From Ignavibacteria bacterium (GTDB lineage: Bacteria > Bacteroidota > Ignavibacteria > SZUA-365): DNA of 64,000 bases. Shown one piece after another: positions 35,386 through 45,457 of this stretch. The notes beneath the pieces were generated by a model. It did no database searches and was not told the DNA's origin. It saw only the letters and a program-made list of their open reading frames with translations. The position numbers and the translations under genes were made by a program. The stretch spans positions 496,001-560,000 of the forward strand of contig JADKJW010000002.1 of assembly GCA_016720835.1 (NCBI GenBank). Reading direction: 5' to 3'. Each line of letters starts with the position of its first letter. Within the stretch, counting starts at the first letter, position 1.

Positions 35386-38300
35386 CTATTTCGCCAGCAC
35401 CATGGTGCGCCTGATCGTCGCGCCGGCCGTGACGAGCGTGGCGTGATACAGGCCCGTGGGCAGCGCGGCCGCGTCGAAGCGCGCGGTGTACGCCCCGGGC
35501 TCCGCGATGCCGTCGAACAACACCGCGACCTCGCGGCCGAGCAGGTCGGTGACGGTCAGACGCGCAGGCCCGCGCTCGAGGATCTCGTAGTCGATGACGG
35601 TGGACGCGTTGAACGGATTGGGCCTGTTCTGCGCCATGGCCAGCCGCGCGTCGCCGTCGAACAGACGATCGCCGCCATCGCGGCAGATCGCGAGACGGAA
35701 CTCGCCGTCCACGCGCGTCGTGTACACGGCGCCCGCCGTCCACGCGAACTGCGCGATGCGCAAGGGCATGCTCGCGCTCTTCCCGAGCATCGCCATGCAC
35801 TCGAACGTCGCGAGCGTGCCCGTCGTGTCGGGCCAGGATCCCTGCAGCGAGAGGACGCGCTCGCTGCCCTGCACGGACCAGTTCCCCGCGGAGACCGGCA
35901 CGAGCAGATCCTTGTCGAAGCGGATCTCCGCCGTGAAATTCTTCGCGCCGGACAGGGACAGCCCATCGGAGGAGAGCAGCTGCAGGGGAATCGTCACCCG
36001 CTCGCCCGGGGCTGCCTCGATCACCGGCAGCGACACCGTCGCGCGCGCAATAGTTACGGACAGCGGCGCGGATGTCGCCTCGCAGCCGAAGACGTTTCGC
36101 ACGGTCACCGTGTAGGTGCCGGAACGCGGAATGAGGAGAAATGGACCCGTTGCTCCGGAAATCGGGACGCCGCCGGCATTCCATTGCCAGGAAGTCTCCG
36201 GCGTCGAAAAGAGCGTGTCCAGGCGCTGCGTGACGACGGGACGCTGCGGCAGCGGATTCACGGTCACCAGCAACGACGGCGCGACGCCCGTACACCCGTT
36301 CACGTCCTCGACGGTGACGGTCGCGAGCATCGAGGTCTTGACGGTGATGCGCTGCGTCGTCTCGCCCGTCGACCACCGGTACCGCGCGAAACCGGGCGGC
36401 GCGCTCAGCACCACGCTGTCGCCGTCGCAGAAGACGACCGGTCCGCCCGGCGTGATGATCGGCGCGGGATTGGGGAACACCGTCACCGGGACGGAGACGG
36501 AAGCGGTCGCGCAGCCGGTCGCGAAGGCGACCGTCACCTGATGCGCGCCGGTCTGTTTCACGGTGATCGTCCGCGTCACCGCGCCGGTCGACCATCGATA
36601 GGAAGCGAAGCCCGCGCCCGCGTCAAGGATCACGCTGTCCCCGTCGCAGAACGCGGTCCTGCCCAGCGGCGTGATCACGGAGGTCGGTTTCGGATTCACG
36701 GTGACGCTGACGGGTCGACTGGCGTTCGCGCAGGAGTTCCCGTCCGTCACGGTGACGAAAAAGGTCCCGGTCGCTTTGACGATGATGGACTGCGAGGTGG
36801 CGCTGTTCGACCAGCGGTAGGACGCAAACCCTGCCCCCGCGTCCAGGCGCACGCTGTCGCCCTCGCAGAATACCGTATCTCCCGTGATGACGATGACCGG
36901 CCTGGGCAGCGGGAACACCGTCACCGTGACGGGAGTCGAAGTCGCGCCGCAGTCGAAGTCGTTCGTGACCGCGACGGAATAGGAGCCCGCGGCATTCACC
37001 GTGATCCGCCGCGTCACCGCTCCCGTCGACCATCGGTATGTCTTGAATCCGGCGCCGGCGTCGAGATCCACGGTGCCGCCCTCGCAGAAGGAGACGGGCC
37101 CGCTCGCCGTGATCGCGACGACGGGCAGCGGATTGACCACGACGGGAATCGCCGGCGACTGCCCCGCGCAGCCGTTGCTGTCGCGCACCGACACCGTGAA
37201 TGTGCCGCTCGCTTTGACCGTGATGAGACGCGTCGTGTCTCCGTTCGACCACGCGTAGGACGCGAACGCGCCCGCGTCAAGGCGCACGGAATCGCCGGCA
37301 CAGAAGGTCGTCGGACCCAGAGGAAGGACGAGCGGCGCGGGGAGCGGATGCACCGTGACAGCCACCGCGGGCGAGGTGCCGCCGCAGTCGTTCGTATCGA
37401 TCACCGACACGGTGTAGCTCCCGCTCGCGCTGACGGTGATGCTGCGCGTCGAGTCGCCGGTGGACCAGGCATACAACGCGTATCCCGGACCGGCATCGAG
37501 CACGACGCTGCCGCCTTCGCAGAACTGCCGCGACCCGTTTGCGACAATCGCCGGAGGCGGCGCCACCGCGCAGCCGAACTTCACAATGAAGCCCTCCCAG
37601 GTGCCGTCCATCGGCGCGGTCGTCTGGAATGCGCCGGGCGTGGTCGGGAAATCGGCACTCGACGTCCATCCCGTCATGGAGGCGACGCCTGTCCAGTGCG
37701 TCGCGATTCCCGCGAGACCGCGCTTGTCGTTCTCGAGTTCGATCCGGGACCCTCCGAGGAAGGTCGACCATGCGGGCGTTCCGTCTTTGCGGAACTTCAA
37801 CGCGAAGGCGTCAAGCACTCCGCCGCCGTACGCGGCCTGGGCCGCGTCAGGAGTCACGGGAAAATCGGGCGAGCCCGTGCTGCCGGCGATCATCATGTTT
37901 CCGCTGGGAAACGCCGATATCGCATAGCCGACATCCTCTCCCGATCCGCCGTACAGCGTCAGCCATTGCCGTGTGCCGTCCGGCGCGAACTTGCCGATGA
38001 ATGCGTCCTTGCTTCCGGATACGGCGACTTTGTACGCGCCGGGACTGACGGGGAAACCGCCCCCGTTGGTGGCGCCGGAGACAAGCAGATTGCCGGCCCT
38101 GTCCGCGGTGATGCCGTACGCGTCCGAGAAATTGTCGCCGCCGAGATACGTCGCGAAGACACGCGCGCCCGAGGACGAAAAGCGGAGCATGAATCCCATG
38201 CGGTTCGCGAATCCTCCCGCGATGTACCCGCCCTGGAACGCGCCGGGAGTGACCGGAAAATCGCCGCTTTCCGTGTGCCCGCTCACGACGATGTTGTCCA

Positions 38301-39762
38301 TCGGATCCGTGGCGATCGCGTGTCCCCACTCCTCGACGCTGCCGCCGTAGTACGTGCTCCAGATGCGCGTCCCGTCCGCCCGGAATTTCGCGATGAACGC
38401 GTCGAAACCTCCGCGATTCGTGAATTGGAACGCCCCGAATGTGGAGGGGAAGGTGCTGCTCAGCGTGCGGCCGGTCAACACCATGTTCCCCTGCGAATCA
38501 AAGGCGACCGCGCTGGCTTCGTCCTCGTACTGGCCCCCGAGGAAGGTTGCCCAGCGCATCGTGCCGTCGGGGGCGAGCTGCAGGAGGAAGCCGTCGCTCA
38601 GGCCGTTCTTCACCGGCTGGAAGGCCGTGACGGATGCGGGAAAGTCCGCGCTGTACGTGTAACCGGACACCGCAATGTCGCCGTTCGGTCTCGCCGCGAT
38701 GCCGAGGGCGATGTCGTCCTCCGCCCCGCCGCAAAAGGTGATCCACAGGGGAGCGCCGTCGGGGGCGAATTTTGCGACGAAGCCGTCCGCCTTTCCCGCC
38801 TTCAGGGTCTGCCATGCGCCCGCCGTGGCGGGGAAATTGTCGCTCTCGGTCCAGCCGCTGACAAGCACGTTGCCGGCGCCGTCGATCGCGGTCGACGTCG
38901 CGAACTCGGTGCTCCTCCCGCCGCAATACGTGGCCCACTCGACGAAGGGATCGATGGTCAACGGACGGGCGCCGTCGTGGGCGCCCACCGCGAAACGCAG
39001 GATGTCGCCGTCCAGCACGTAGGCCGCGGGGATGTCCCGCCGCGAGGCCGACGCCTGCGCGCCGGTGGCATGCTCCTGGAACACGACGGGCGCGTGCTCG
39101 CGCACCGCGCCGAGCGGGGTCGCGGCCGAGAGGGCGCCGTCCTCGCCGATCGTGAGCGCGGTCGATCCGGAGTATCGCATCCTGATGTCCGATACGCGCC
39201 CCCCGGGGCGCACGATGAAGTCGTACTTCAACCCCAGGGCCGTGATGCGGAAGACGAGATCGATGTGCGCGTAGATGTTTTCGTAGACGACCGACGCGGT
39301 GAGCGCGAGCCTCCGCGTGACGGAAGATCCGTTCGCCTCGCGCGCGATCGTTCCGGTGTAGGACAGCGGGACACCGTCCTGCCGGACGGTCGCGCGCGGA
39401 TTCATCCCGTCGAAGGCGACATCCATGCGCCATGCCCGGGAGGATGCGCGGTGCGGCACGACGGCGCAGGAGTGCGCGTCCCGCCCGTCGTGTCGCGCGC
39501 CGTCCGTCTGCTCCGCGAACACGTAGCTCACGCCGTCGCGGCGGAGATAGATGCGCATTCCCTGCAGGTTCGCGCTGTAGAGCACGTCGTCGCGCAGGCG
39601 GCCGTCGGTGTCGAGGAGGCGCCCGTCGTTGGGGATGAACAGGCGCGGCGCCGCGGCGGGCGCGGCATGCCCGGACGCCCGGGCCATCGGGGCGGCCGCC
39701 GGGATCGACAGGAGGAACAGGAGGAGGGACGCGAAATATCTGGAGGGGAACAGGACGGTCAT
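35386..39762 (-). CDS. T9SS-exported SBBP-propeller protein with seven Ig/PKD-like domains
   Basis: 1458 residues, a shorter sibling of the protein at 11228-17545. The signal peptide (ending ARAS) is followed by an N-terminal beta domain (about 40-300) and seven SBBP repeats (about 305-735; cores such as WATYCGG and WSTYYGG). Seven Ig/PKD-like units come next, the first six opening FC-G-SV-LDAG with (S/T)YRWSTG. A cohesin-like domain, the linker AICRDGGDRLFDGDARL and a T9SS sorting domain (NRPNPFNASTVI to MVLAK) complete it. The ATG at 39762 was chosen because the hydrophobic signal begins there. The repeated Ig units are very alike, which points to recent tandem expansion. Confidence 0.9.
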   Translation of the reverse strand: MTVLFPSRYFASLLLFLLSIPAAAPMARASGHAAPAAAPRLFIPNDGRLLDTDGRLRDDVLYSANLQGMRIYLRRDGVSYVFAEQTDGARHDGRDAHSCAVVPHRASSRAWRMDVAFDGMNPRATVRQDGVPLSYTGTIAREANGSSVTRRLALTASVVYENIYAHIDLVFRITALGLKYDFIVRPGGRVSDIRMRYSGSTALTIGEDGALSAATPLGAVREHAPVVFQEHATGAQASASRRDIPAAYVLDGDILRFAVGAHDGARPLTIDPFVEWATYCGGRSTEFATSTAIDGAGNVLVSGWTESDNFPATAGAWQTLKAGKADGFVAKFAPDGAPLWITFCGGAEDDIALGIAARPNGDIAVSGYTYSADFPASVTAFQPVKNGLSDGFLLQLAPDGTMRWATFLGGQYEDEASAVAFDSQGNMVLTGRTLSSTFPSTFGAFQFTNRGGFDAFIAKFRADGTRIWSTYYGGSVEEWGHAIATDPMDNIVVSGHTESGDFPVTPGAFQGGYIAGGFANRMGFMLRFSSSGARVFATYLGGDNFSDAYGITADRAGNLLVSGATNGGGFPVSPGAYKVAVSGSKDAFIGKFAPDGTRQWLTLYGGSGEDVGYAISAFPSGNMMIAGSTGSPDFPVTPDAAQAAYGGGVLDAFALKFRKDGTPAWSTFLGGSRIELENDKRGLAGIATHWTGVASMTGWTSSADFPTTPGAFQTTAPMDGTWEGFIVKFGCAVAPPPAIVANGSRQFCEGGSVVLDAGPGYALYAWSTGDSTRSITVSASGSYTVSVIDTNDCGGTSPAVAVTVHPLPAPLVLPLGPTTFCAGDSVRLDAGAFASYAWSNGDTTRLITVKASGTFTVSVRDSNGCAGQSPAIPVVVNPLPVVAITASGPVSFCEGGTVDLDAGAGFKTYRWSTGAVTRRITVNAAGSYSVAVTNDFDCGATSTPVTVTVFPLPRPVIVITGDTVFCEGDSVRLDAGAGFASYRWSNSATSQSIIVKATGTFFVTVTDGNSCANASRPVSVTVNPKPTSVITPLGRTAFCDGDSVILDAGAGFASYRWSTGAVTRTITVKQTGAHQVTVAFATGCATASVSVPVTVFPNPAPIITPGGPVVFCDGDSVVLSAPPGFARYRWSTGETTQRITVKTSMLATVTVEDVNGCTGVAPSLLVTVNPLPQRPVVTQRLDTLFSTPETSWQWNAGGVPISGATGPFLLIPRSGTYTVTVRNVFGCEATSAPLSVTIARATVSLPVIEAAPGERVTIPLQLLSSDGLSLSGAKNFTAEIRFDKDLLVPVSAGNWSVQGSERVLSLQGSWPDTTGTLATFECMAMLGKSASMPLRIAQFAWTAGAVYTTRVDGEFRLAICRDGGDRLFDGDARLAMAQNRPNPFNASTVIDYEILERGPARLTVTDLLGREVAVLFDGIAEPGAYTARFDAAALPTGLYHATLVTAGATIRRTMVLAK

Positions 39763-39847
39763 GGCTGATGCTCGCTGTTGCTGATACCGGAGGAAGCTAG
39801 GATTTTTCCGCCGCACATGCCAGACGAATATCCGTCCCCTGCGGGCG

Positions 39848-42800
39848 CTATCGGACGCGGACGATCCGCACGGCGCCGTTCTTCGTTTTCGCGGCGGCGA
39901 GACCGTTCAGCCAGCGGAACGCCTCGAGCACGACGGGCGTGCGGACAGCCTTCGGGGCGACCGCCTGCACGCGGATGGTGGCCAGTTCGCGCGCACCCGG
40001 AGTGCGCGATCCCCGCACGGTGATGCGCATCGCGTCCCCGTCATCCGTGGCAGTCAGGGATGTATCGAGGAGAAGCAGATCTTTTTTTTTGATGCGGACG
40101 ACGGCTTCGTAGTCCGTCGCGCCGCTCTGGGCGAGTCCGCGTTCCGAAAGGAGGGTCAGCGGAATTCCCACGGTATCGCGCGTCTGCGCGGAGATGCTTC
40201 CGAGCGCCACGACGCTGCTTCCGATGTCCACCTGCACGGCGTCCGAGGTCGCGACGCAGCCTCCGTCGCCGCGCGCGAGCACCGCGTACGCGCCCGGACG
40301 CGTGACGACGAGTGCGCGCTGCACCGCGCCCCGCAGCGGCTTGCGGTTCAACAGCCACTGGTGGGACGGCGCGTCCGCCGCGATGAGCGTGTCCGCGCGC
40401 CGCTCGATCCGCGCCACGGGGCGCGGGGAGACGACCACGGTGACCGTGTCGGTCGTGGTCGAGCAGCCGGCGCCGTTGGAGACGGTCGCGGCATAGGCCC
40501 CGGACTGCGTCACCGTGATCATGCGCGTCGCGGCGCCGGTGGACCATTGATACCGCGCGAATCCGGCTCCGGCGTCGAGCGCCACATCGTCGCCCTCGCA
40601 GAAGCGCACGGGCCCGCGCGCGATGATGCGCGGACGCGGGGACGGGAGCACCGTGACGGGGATCGCGGGCGCCACGCCCTTGCATCCGTGCTCGTCGAAC
40701 ACGGTCACGGAATACGAACCGCTCTTCGTCACGTCGATGGTCCGTGCCGTGCCGCCGTTGCTCCATTGGTAGGAGGCATACCCTTCGCCCGCGTCGAGAC
40801 GCATGGGCGCGCCCTCGCAGAACGTGGTCGGTCCTCCCGCGGTGATGACGGGCTGCGGCGAGGCGTTGACGGTGATCGTGACGCTGTCCACGCTCTGGCA
40901 CCCTTCGGCGTTCGTCACGGTAAGCCGGTACGTGGTGGTCACTCCCGGTCTCGCGCGGGGCGTGGCGATGTTCTTCCGGTCCAGCCCTTCCGAAGGACTC
41001 CAGTCGTACGCAAAGGGTCCCCTCCCTCCCGAGGACGGCGCGCCGATCGGCACGATCGTTCCGCTGCACACGGTGGCGGAGGCTCCCGCGCTCGCGACCG
41101 GGACCGGATGCACCGTGACGCGGACTTCATCCTTGGCCGAGCATCCCTTCGCATCGGTCACGAGCAGGCGGTACGTGGTGGTGGTGGCGGGCTGCGCGAC
41201 GGGACGCGCCACGTCCGCCGCGCTCAATCCATCGGCGGGTTCCCACCGATACGAATACGGAGGCAGCCCCCCGCTCGCCTCCGTTCCAATCGTCGTCGAT
41301 CCGCCCTCGCACAATGTGACGGGCGGACCCGCGCCGGCCATGGGCGACGGATGCACCACCACCGTCACCGTGTCGGTCGTTTCGCACCCGTACATGTTGG
41401 TCACGAGCAGCGCGTACGTGGTGGTGGACGTCGGCGACGCGCCCGTGCGCAGGAGTTTCGGATTGGTGAGTCCGGTGGCGGGAGTCCAGGTGTAGGTCGG
41501 CTCTTCGGCGGGATCCGCGGCTTCGCCGCCCAGTGTGAGTTCCGCGCCCGTGCACATGTCGAGATCCGGCCCCGCGTCGGCCTTGCTGCAGGGACGCACG
41601 GTGATCACGATCGTGTCGGAGACACGGCAGCCGTTGGCGTCCACGGCGGTGACGATGTACCGCGTGGTCGCGTCGGGATTGGCGAACGGATTGGCGATGT
41701 TCGGGGCGCTCAGGCCCTGCCGCGGTTCCCATTCGTAGCGGACGGGAGCGCGGCCGCCGCGCACCGTCGCAGTGAGTCTGCGCCGCGAGCCCTTGCACAG
41801 CGAGAAGTCGTTGTCTGCCTTGATGCGCGGCATGGGATTCACGACCACCGTGATGGTATCGAGTCCCGCGCAGCCGGCGGCGTCAGATACGGTGACGATG
41901 TAGCGCGTGGTGGCGGAAGGATTCGCGACAGGGGAAGCGACCACTGTGGAACTCAGGCCTTTGGCGGGAGTCCAGAGGTAGGTGTACGGCGGCGTGCCGC
42001 CCGTGGCAGTCTCGCCGATGGGAGTGGCGGACCCCTCGCACATGTTGACATCGGGTCCGGCATGCGCGATCACCGTGGGATTGACACGCACGAGCACCGT
42101 GTCGACGCCCGTGCAGCCGGTCGCGTCGACGGCGGTGAGGATGTACGCCGTGGTCTGCCTCGGCGATGCGAGGGGTTGCGGGAGCGCCGCGGAACTCAAT
42201 CCCTCCGCGGGCGACCATGAATAGGCGTACGGGGCTCTGCCGTTGGATGCAATGCCGCCGATGCGCACCGTCTGCCCGCTGCAGATCACGGGGTCCGTGC
42301 CCGCGTCGAGCGCGAGCAGCGGAAGCACGCGCACGACCACGCTGTCGCTCTCTCTGCACCCTTTCGCGTCGGTCACCGTCAGCGTGTACGTCGTCGTCGC
42401 CTCCGGGCGCGCGATCGGCTGCGCCGCGGAAACGGAACTCAAGCCCTCGCGCGGACTCCATGCGTAGGTGTACGGAGGATTGCCGCCGCTGGTCTTTCGG
42501 CCCAGCTGCACTTCGGCCTTCGCGCACATCGTCTGATCATCGCCGGCGTCCACGAGGATGCGCGGGTGCACGGTCACGGTCACGGAGTCGGTGTTCTCGC
42601 ACCCGGCCTTGTCGCGCACCGTGACGACGTAGGTGGTCGTCGCCGAGGGACTCGCCGTCGGGGTGGGAACATCCGTGGCGCTCAGACCCTGCGCCGGAGT
42701 CCAGGAATACCAGTACGGGCTCAGGCCTCCGCTCGCCATGCCGCCGATCTCGACGCCGGAACCCGGGCAGACCGACACGTTGCGTCCGGCGGAGGCGCGC

Positions 42801-45298
42801 GGAAGCGGGCGGATCGCGACCGTGACCGAATCGGTGCACGTCGCGCCGTCGGCGTCGGTGACGGTCAGTTCATAGATGGTGGTTTTTCGAGGGGCGGCAA
42901 CCGGGTGCAGCACATCTGTTGCGCTCAGGGCCGTGGCCGGCCGCCATGCGTACGAATACGGAGGTTTGCCGTTCGCGGGCGGCAGGCCGAGCGTCGCGCT
43001 GGCGCCGAAACAGACGGCCGTGTCGCGCCCGGCGTTGGCGGTCGGCTCGTCGAAGATCATGCGCACGAGAAATCCGTCCGTGAATCCCGCGCGTTTGCGC
43101 TGCAGGGCGTTTTTCGAGATCGGGAAATCCGTGCTGCTCGTGATGCCGGTCATGATGACATTGCCGCGGGTCTCGACCGCGAGGCCGTAGCCGATGTCCT
43201 GGTCCTTTCCTCCCCGGTACGTCGCGAACATGCGGCTCCCCGCGCTGTTGAGACGCACGAGGAACGCGTCGTACGCGCCGCCGCTCCGCTTCTGGAAGGC
43301 GTTGGCCGTCACCGGAAAATTCCCGCTCTCGGTGTGTCCGGTCACAAGGATGTTGCCGGCTCCGTCCACCACGTTGTCGTTGATGATGTCGAGCGCCTTG
43401 CCGCCGAGGAAGGATGCCCAGACAACGGCGCCCTTGCCGTTCAGTTCCAGGATCGCGCCGTCGAGCCCGCCGCCGAGCTTCTTCTGGAAGGCGTTGAGCG
43501 TCGCGGGAAAATTCTGGCTCTCGGTGTAGCCCGACACGATGACGCGCCCCGAAGGGTCGCTCGTGACGCTCAGCGCGCGATCCTCCTTGCTGCCGCCGAA
43601 ATACGTCCCCCACACGGGGACGCCGCCCGGATTCAGCTTCAGAACGAACATGTCGAATTGCCCGCCTCCGTACACGGGCTGCGCCCCGTCCTTGGTCACG
43701 GGGAAGTTCGCGCTCTCGGTGTAGCCCGCGATGATGATCTGTCCCTCGGCGTTCACCGACACGCTGTTCGCGTAATCGAGACCGAAACCTCCGAAATACG
43801 ACGACCAGACCCGCGTGCCGGCGGGGGTGAACTTCGCCGCGAACACGTCGAAGTCGCCCTTGTTCGTCGTCTGCGACGCGCTCTTCGACACAGGGAAATT
43901 CGTGCTGTAGGTGCCGCCCGCGATCACGACGCCGCCTTCGCGGTCCACCACGACGCCGCCGCATTCGTCCGACAACCCGCCGCCCGCATACGTGGCCCAG
44001 AGGCGGGAGCCGTTCACGTCCAGTTTCAGGAGAAACACGTCGTATTTTCCGTTATTGACGGTCTGGAACGCGCCGGGCGTCACGGGGAAATCGGTGCTGG
44101 ACGTGTACCCTGCGAGGATGACGCCGCCTGTCTTGTCCAGCGCCATGTGCGGGGCTTCCTCCTCGTCGGATCCGCCGTAGTATGTCCCCCACACGCGCTT
44201 CCGTTCCGCGTCGAGCTTGACGACGAAAATGTCGAGATTGCCGCCGTTTTCCGGCTGGAACGCGCCCTGGGAAACCGGAAAATCGACGCTCATCGTGTAC
44301 CCGGCCACGTACGTGTTGCCCTCGGCGTCGCAGCGCACGTCGCGCGCGTAATCCGACGACGAGCCGCCGTAATAGGTGGACCAGTTCAAGAACGGGTCGA
44401 TGAGCAGGGTCGCCGCGCGGTCGTAGGGTTCCACGTCGAAGCCCACGGTGTCGCCGTTCACGGCGAAGCGGGTCGGGACGGAAACGCCCTCCGATGGTGA
44501 GGGATTCACCCCCGCGAAGGAGAGCGGGGCATCGTCGGTCAGCAGCCCCGCCGGCGTCGACACGAGCACCCGCCCGTCGGCGTCGCGGCCGACCGCGGCT
44601 GGACCGGAATACCGGATCTTGATATCTGATGGGGACGCGCCGGGGCGCACGCGAAACGCATACTTCAGTCCGCCGTCCTGCATGCGGAACTCGGCGTCGA
44701 TGCCGGGCCACAGGTTGCGCCAGGTCAGGTCGCGGAAGCTGCGCACGCCAGCGATCCCATGCGGTGCCCGCGCGGAGGTGAAGGTCGAAAGCCCGTCGAC
44801 CCGGCCCGAAGCCTCGGGAACCGCGGCGGGATCGGCGCCCGCGAATTCGAGATCGATCCGCGTCAGCCGCTTCAGCGCGAGCGCCGGGCGCGGCGGCGAC
44901 GCCAGCGGCCGGCCGATGCGCAGTCCGGTCGCCTCGCTCGTGCGCGCGTCATCGCGAAGCAACTCCACAAGAACGACGCTGATGCCTCGCGCCGTGATAA
45001 ACAGTCGCGCGTCGCCCGCCGACGCGGTGAACAGGACATCGGCACGCGGATGTCCGTCGCTTCCGCGCACCTGGCCGAGGTTCTCGACGAAGACGTCCCG
45101 CCGCAACCAGTCCATATCGCGGACACGCGAATCGTCCGCCGCGGAGAGCGAAGGCGCTTCCGCTTCGATGCGACCGTCGGAAACATCCGCCGTGCGTGAC
45201 TCCAATTCCTGGCGCGAATACGGGTCGGCTCCCGCATTGAATAGCGACGAGATGAATGCACATCCGGTGAAGAGTATTGCGATCTTGCGGAATGTCAT
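39848..45298 (-). CDS. SBBP-propeller protein with about 12 Ig/PKD-like domains, lacking a T9SS sorting domain
   Basis: 1816 residues. A signal peptide (about 1-24) precedes an N-terminal beta domain (FVENLGQVRG, about 75-320). Seven SBBP repeats (about 325-750) follow, then nine units of the A-SP-GLS type and three of the FCEG-LDAG type. A cohesin-like domain then ends the protein at RIVRVR. Its siblings at 35386 and 11228 continue from this point into a cysteine linker and T9SS sorting domain; here neither is present and no such sequence follows in any frame before the next gene. A run of nine A in the coding strand (40082-40090) lies near the 3' end. The protein should reach the periplasm by its signal peptide; how or whether it leaves the cell is unclear. 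Confidence 0.88.
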   Translation of the reverse strand: MTFRKIAILFTGCAFISSLFNAGADPYSRQELESRTADVSDGRIEAEAPSLSAADDSRVRDMDWLRRDVFVENLGQVRGSDGHPRADVLFTASAGDARLFITARGISVVLVELLRDDARTSEATGLRIGRPLASPPRPALALKRLTRIDLEFAGADPAAVPEASGRVDGLSTFTSARAPHGIAGVRSFRDLTWRNLWPGIDAEFRMQDGGLKYAFRVRPGASPSDIKIRYSGPAAVGRDADGRVLVSTPAGLLTDDAPLSFAGVNPSPSEGVSVPTRFAVNGDTVGFDVEPYDRAATLLIDPFLNWSTYYGGSSSDYARDVRCDAEGNTYVAGYTMSVDFPVSQGAFQPENGGNLDIFVVKLDAERKRVWGTYYGGSDEEEAPHMALDKTGGVILAGYTSSTDFPVTPGAFQTVNNGKYDVFLLKLDVNGSRLWATYAGGGLSDECGGVVVDREGGVVIAGGTYSTNFPVSKSASQTTNKGDFDVFAAKFTPAGTRVWSSYFGGFGLDYANSVSVNAEGQIIIAGYTESANFPVTKDGAQPVYGGGQFDMFVLKLNPGGVPVWGTYFGGSKEDRALSVTSDPSGRVIVSGYTESQNFPATLNAFQKKLGGGLDGAILELNGKGAVVWASFLGGKALDIINDNVVDGAGNILVTGHTESGNFPVTANAFQKRSGGAYDAFLVRLNSAGSRMFATYRGGKDQDIGYGLAVETRGNVIMTGITSSTDFPISKNALQRKRAGFTDGFLVRMIFDEPTANAGRDTAVCFGASATLGLPPANGKPPYSYAWRPATALSATDVLHPVAAPRKTTIYELTVTDADGATCTDSVTVAIRPLPRASAGRNVSVCPGSGVEIGGMASGGLSPYWYSWTPAQGLSATDVPTPTASPSATTTYVVTVRDKAGCENTDSVTVTVHPRILVDAGDDQTMCAKAEVQLGRKTSGGNPPYTYAWSPREGLSSVSAAQPIARPEATTTYTLTVTDAKGCRESDSVVVRVLPLLALDAGTDPVICSGQTVRIGGIASNGRAPYAYSWSPAEGLSSAALPQPLASPRQTTAYILTAVDATGCTGVDTVLVRVNPTVIAHAGPDVNMCEGSATPIGETATGGTPPYTYLWTPAKGLSSTVVASPVANPSATTRYIVTVSDAAGCAGLDTITVVVNPMPRIKADNDFSLCKGSRRRLTATVRGGRAPVRYEWEPRQGLSAPNIANPFANPDATTRYIVTAVDANGCRVSDTIVITVRPCSKADAGPDLDMCTGAELTLGGEAADPAEEPTYTWTPATGLTNPKLLRTGASPTSTTTYALLVTNMYGCETTDTVTVVVHPSPMAGAGPPVTLCEGGSTTIGTEASGGLPPYSYRWEPADGLSAADVARPVAQPATTTTYRLLVTDAKGCSAKDEVRVTVHPVPVASAGASATVCSGTIVPIGAPSSGGRGPFAYDWSPSEGLDRKNIATPRARPGVTTTYRLTVTNAEGCQSVDSVTITVNASPQPVITAGGPTTFCEGAPMRLDAGEGYASYQWSNGGTARTIDVTKSGSYSVTVFDEHGCKGVAPAIPVTVLPSPRPRIIARGPVRFCEGDDVALDAGAGFARYQWSTGAATRMITVTQSGAYAATVSNGAGCSTTTDTVTVVVSPRPVARIERRADTLIAADAPSHQWLLNRKPLRGAVQRALVVTRPGAYAVLARGDGGCVATSDAVQVDIGSSVVALGSISAQTRDTVGIPLTLLSERGLAQSGATDYEAVVRIKKKDLLLLDTSLTATDDGDAMRITVRGSRTPGARELATIRVQAVAPKAVRTPVVLEAFRWLNGLAAAKTKNGAVRIVRVR

Positions 45299-45331
45299 CT
45301 GACGCGTGCCTTTTGCCTGCTGTGGATGCGA

Positions 45332-45365
45332 CGAAAGTACACCTTTTGTCAATGAATTACCACAA
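45332..45365 (-). promoter_or_regulatory. Candidate promoter for the SBBP gene 39848-45298
   Basis: On the minus strand a TTG (45363-45365) lies 23 bases before TACTTTCG (45332-45339), one mismatch from TAnnTTTG, and about 35 bases before the ATG. Confidence 0.35.
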
Positions 45366-45387
45366 CTGTCTCAAGAAAAACAAGAAG

Positions 45388-45452
45388 TCCCTACTCCCCA
45401 CTCCCTACTCCCCACTCCTCACCTGCGTCCACCTTCGGCGGACTTCGGTGAG
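45388..45452. repeat. Pyrimidine-rich tandem repeat with adjoining hairpin
   Basis: CTACTCCCCACTCC occurs twice in tandem (about 45391-45420). It abuts a 35-nt imperfect hairpin (45418-45452): an outer 6-bp stem CTCACC/GGTGAG and an inner 7-bp stem GTCCACC/GGCGGAC. The hairpin starts 5 bases after the stop of the LTA-synthase-like gene on the minus strand, so it may mark that transcript's 3' end, though no T-run follows directly. Confidence 0.5.
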
Positions 45453-45457
45453 CTGGC

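Noticed and set aside
35443..39768. A 1441-codon open frame on the plus strand opposite the SBBP gene, and similar long antisense frames (for example 12668-14998, 21184-23151).
   Set aside because: Their composition is His/Arg-rich with no domain or signal, and they mirror real genes. Long antisense frames are expected at this GC content.
40080..40092. Programmed frameshift at the A9 run in the SBBP gene.
   Set aside because: The shifted frame stops after about a dozen codons and adds no domain; there is no stimulatory structure I can see.
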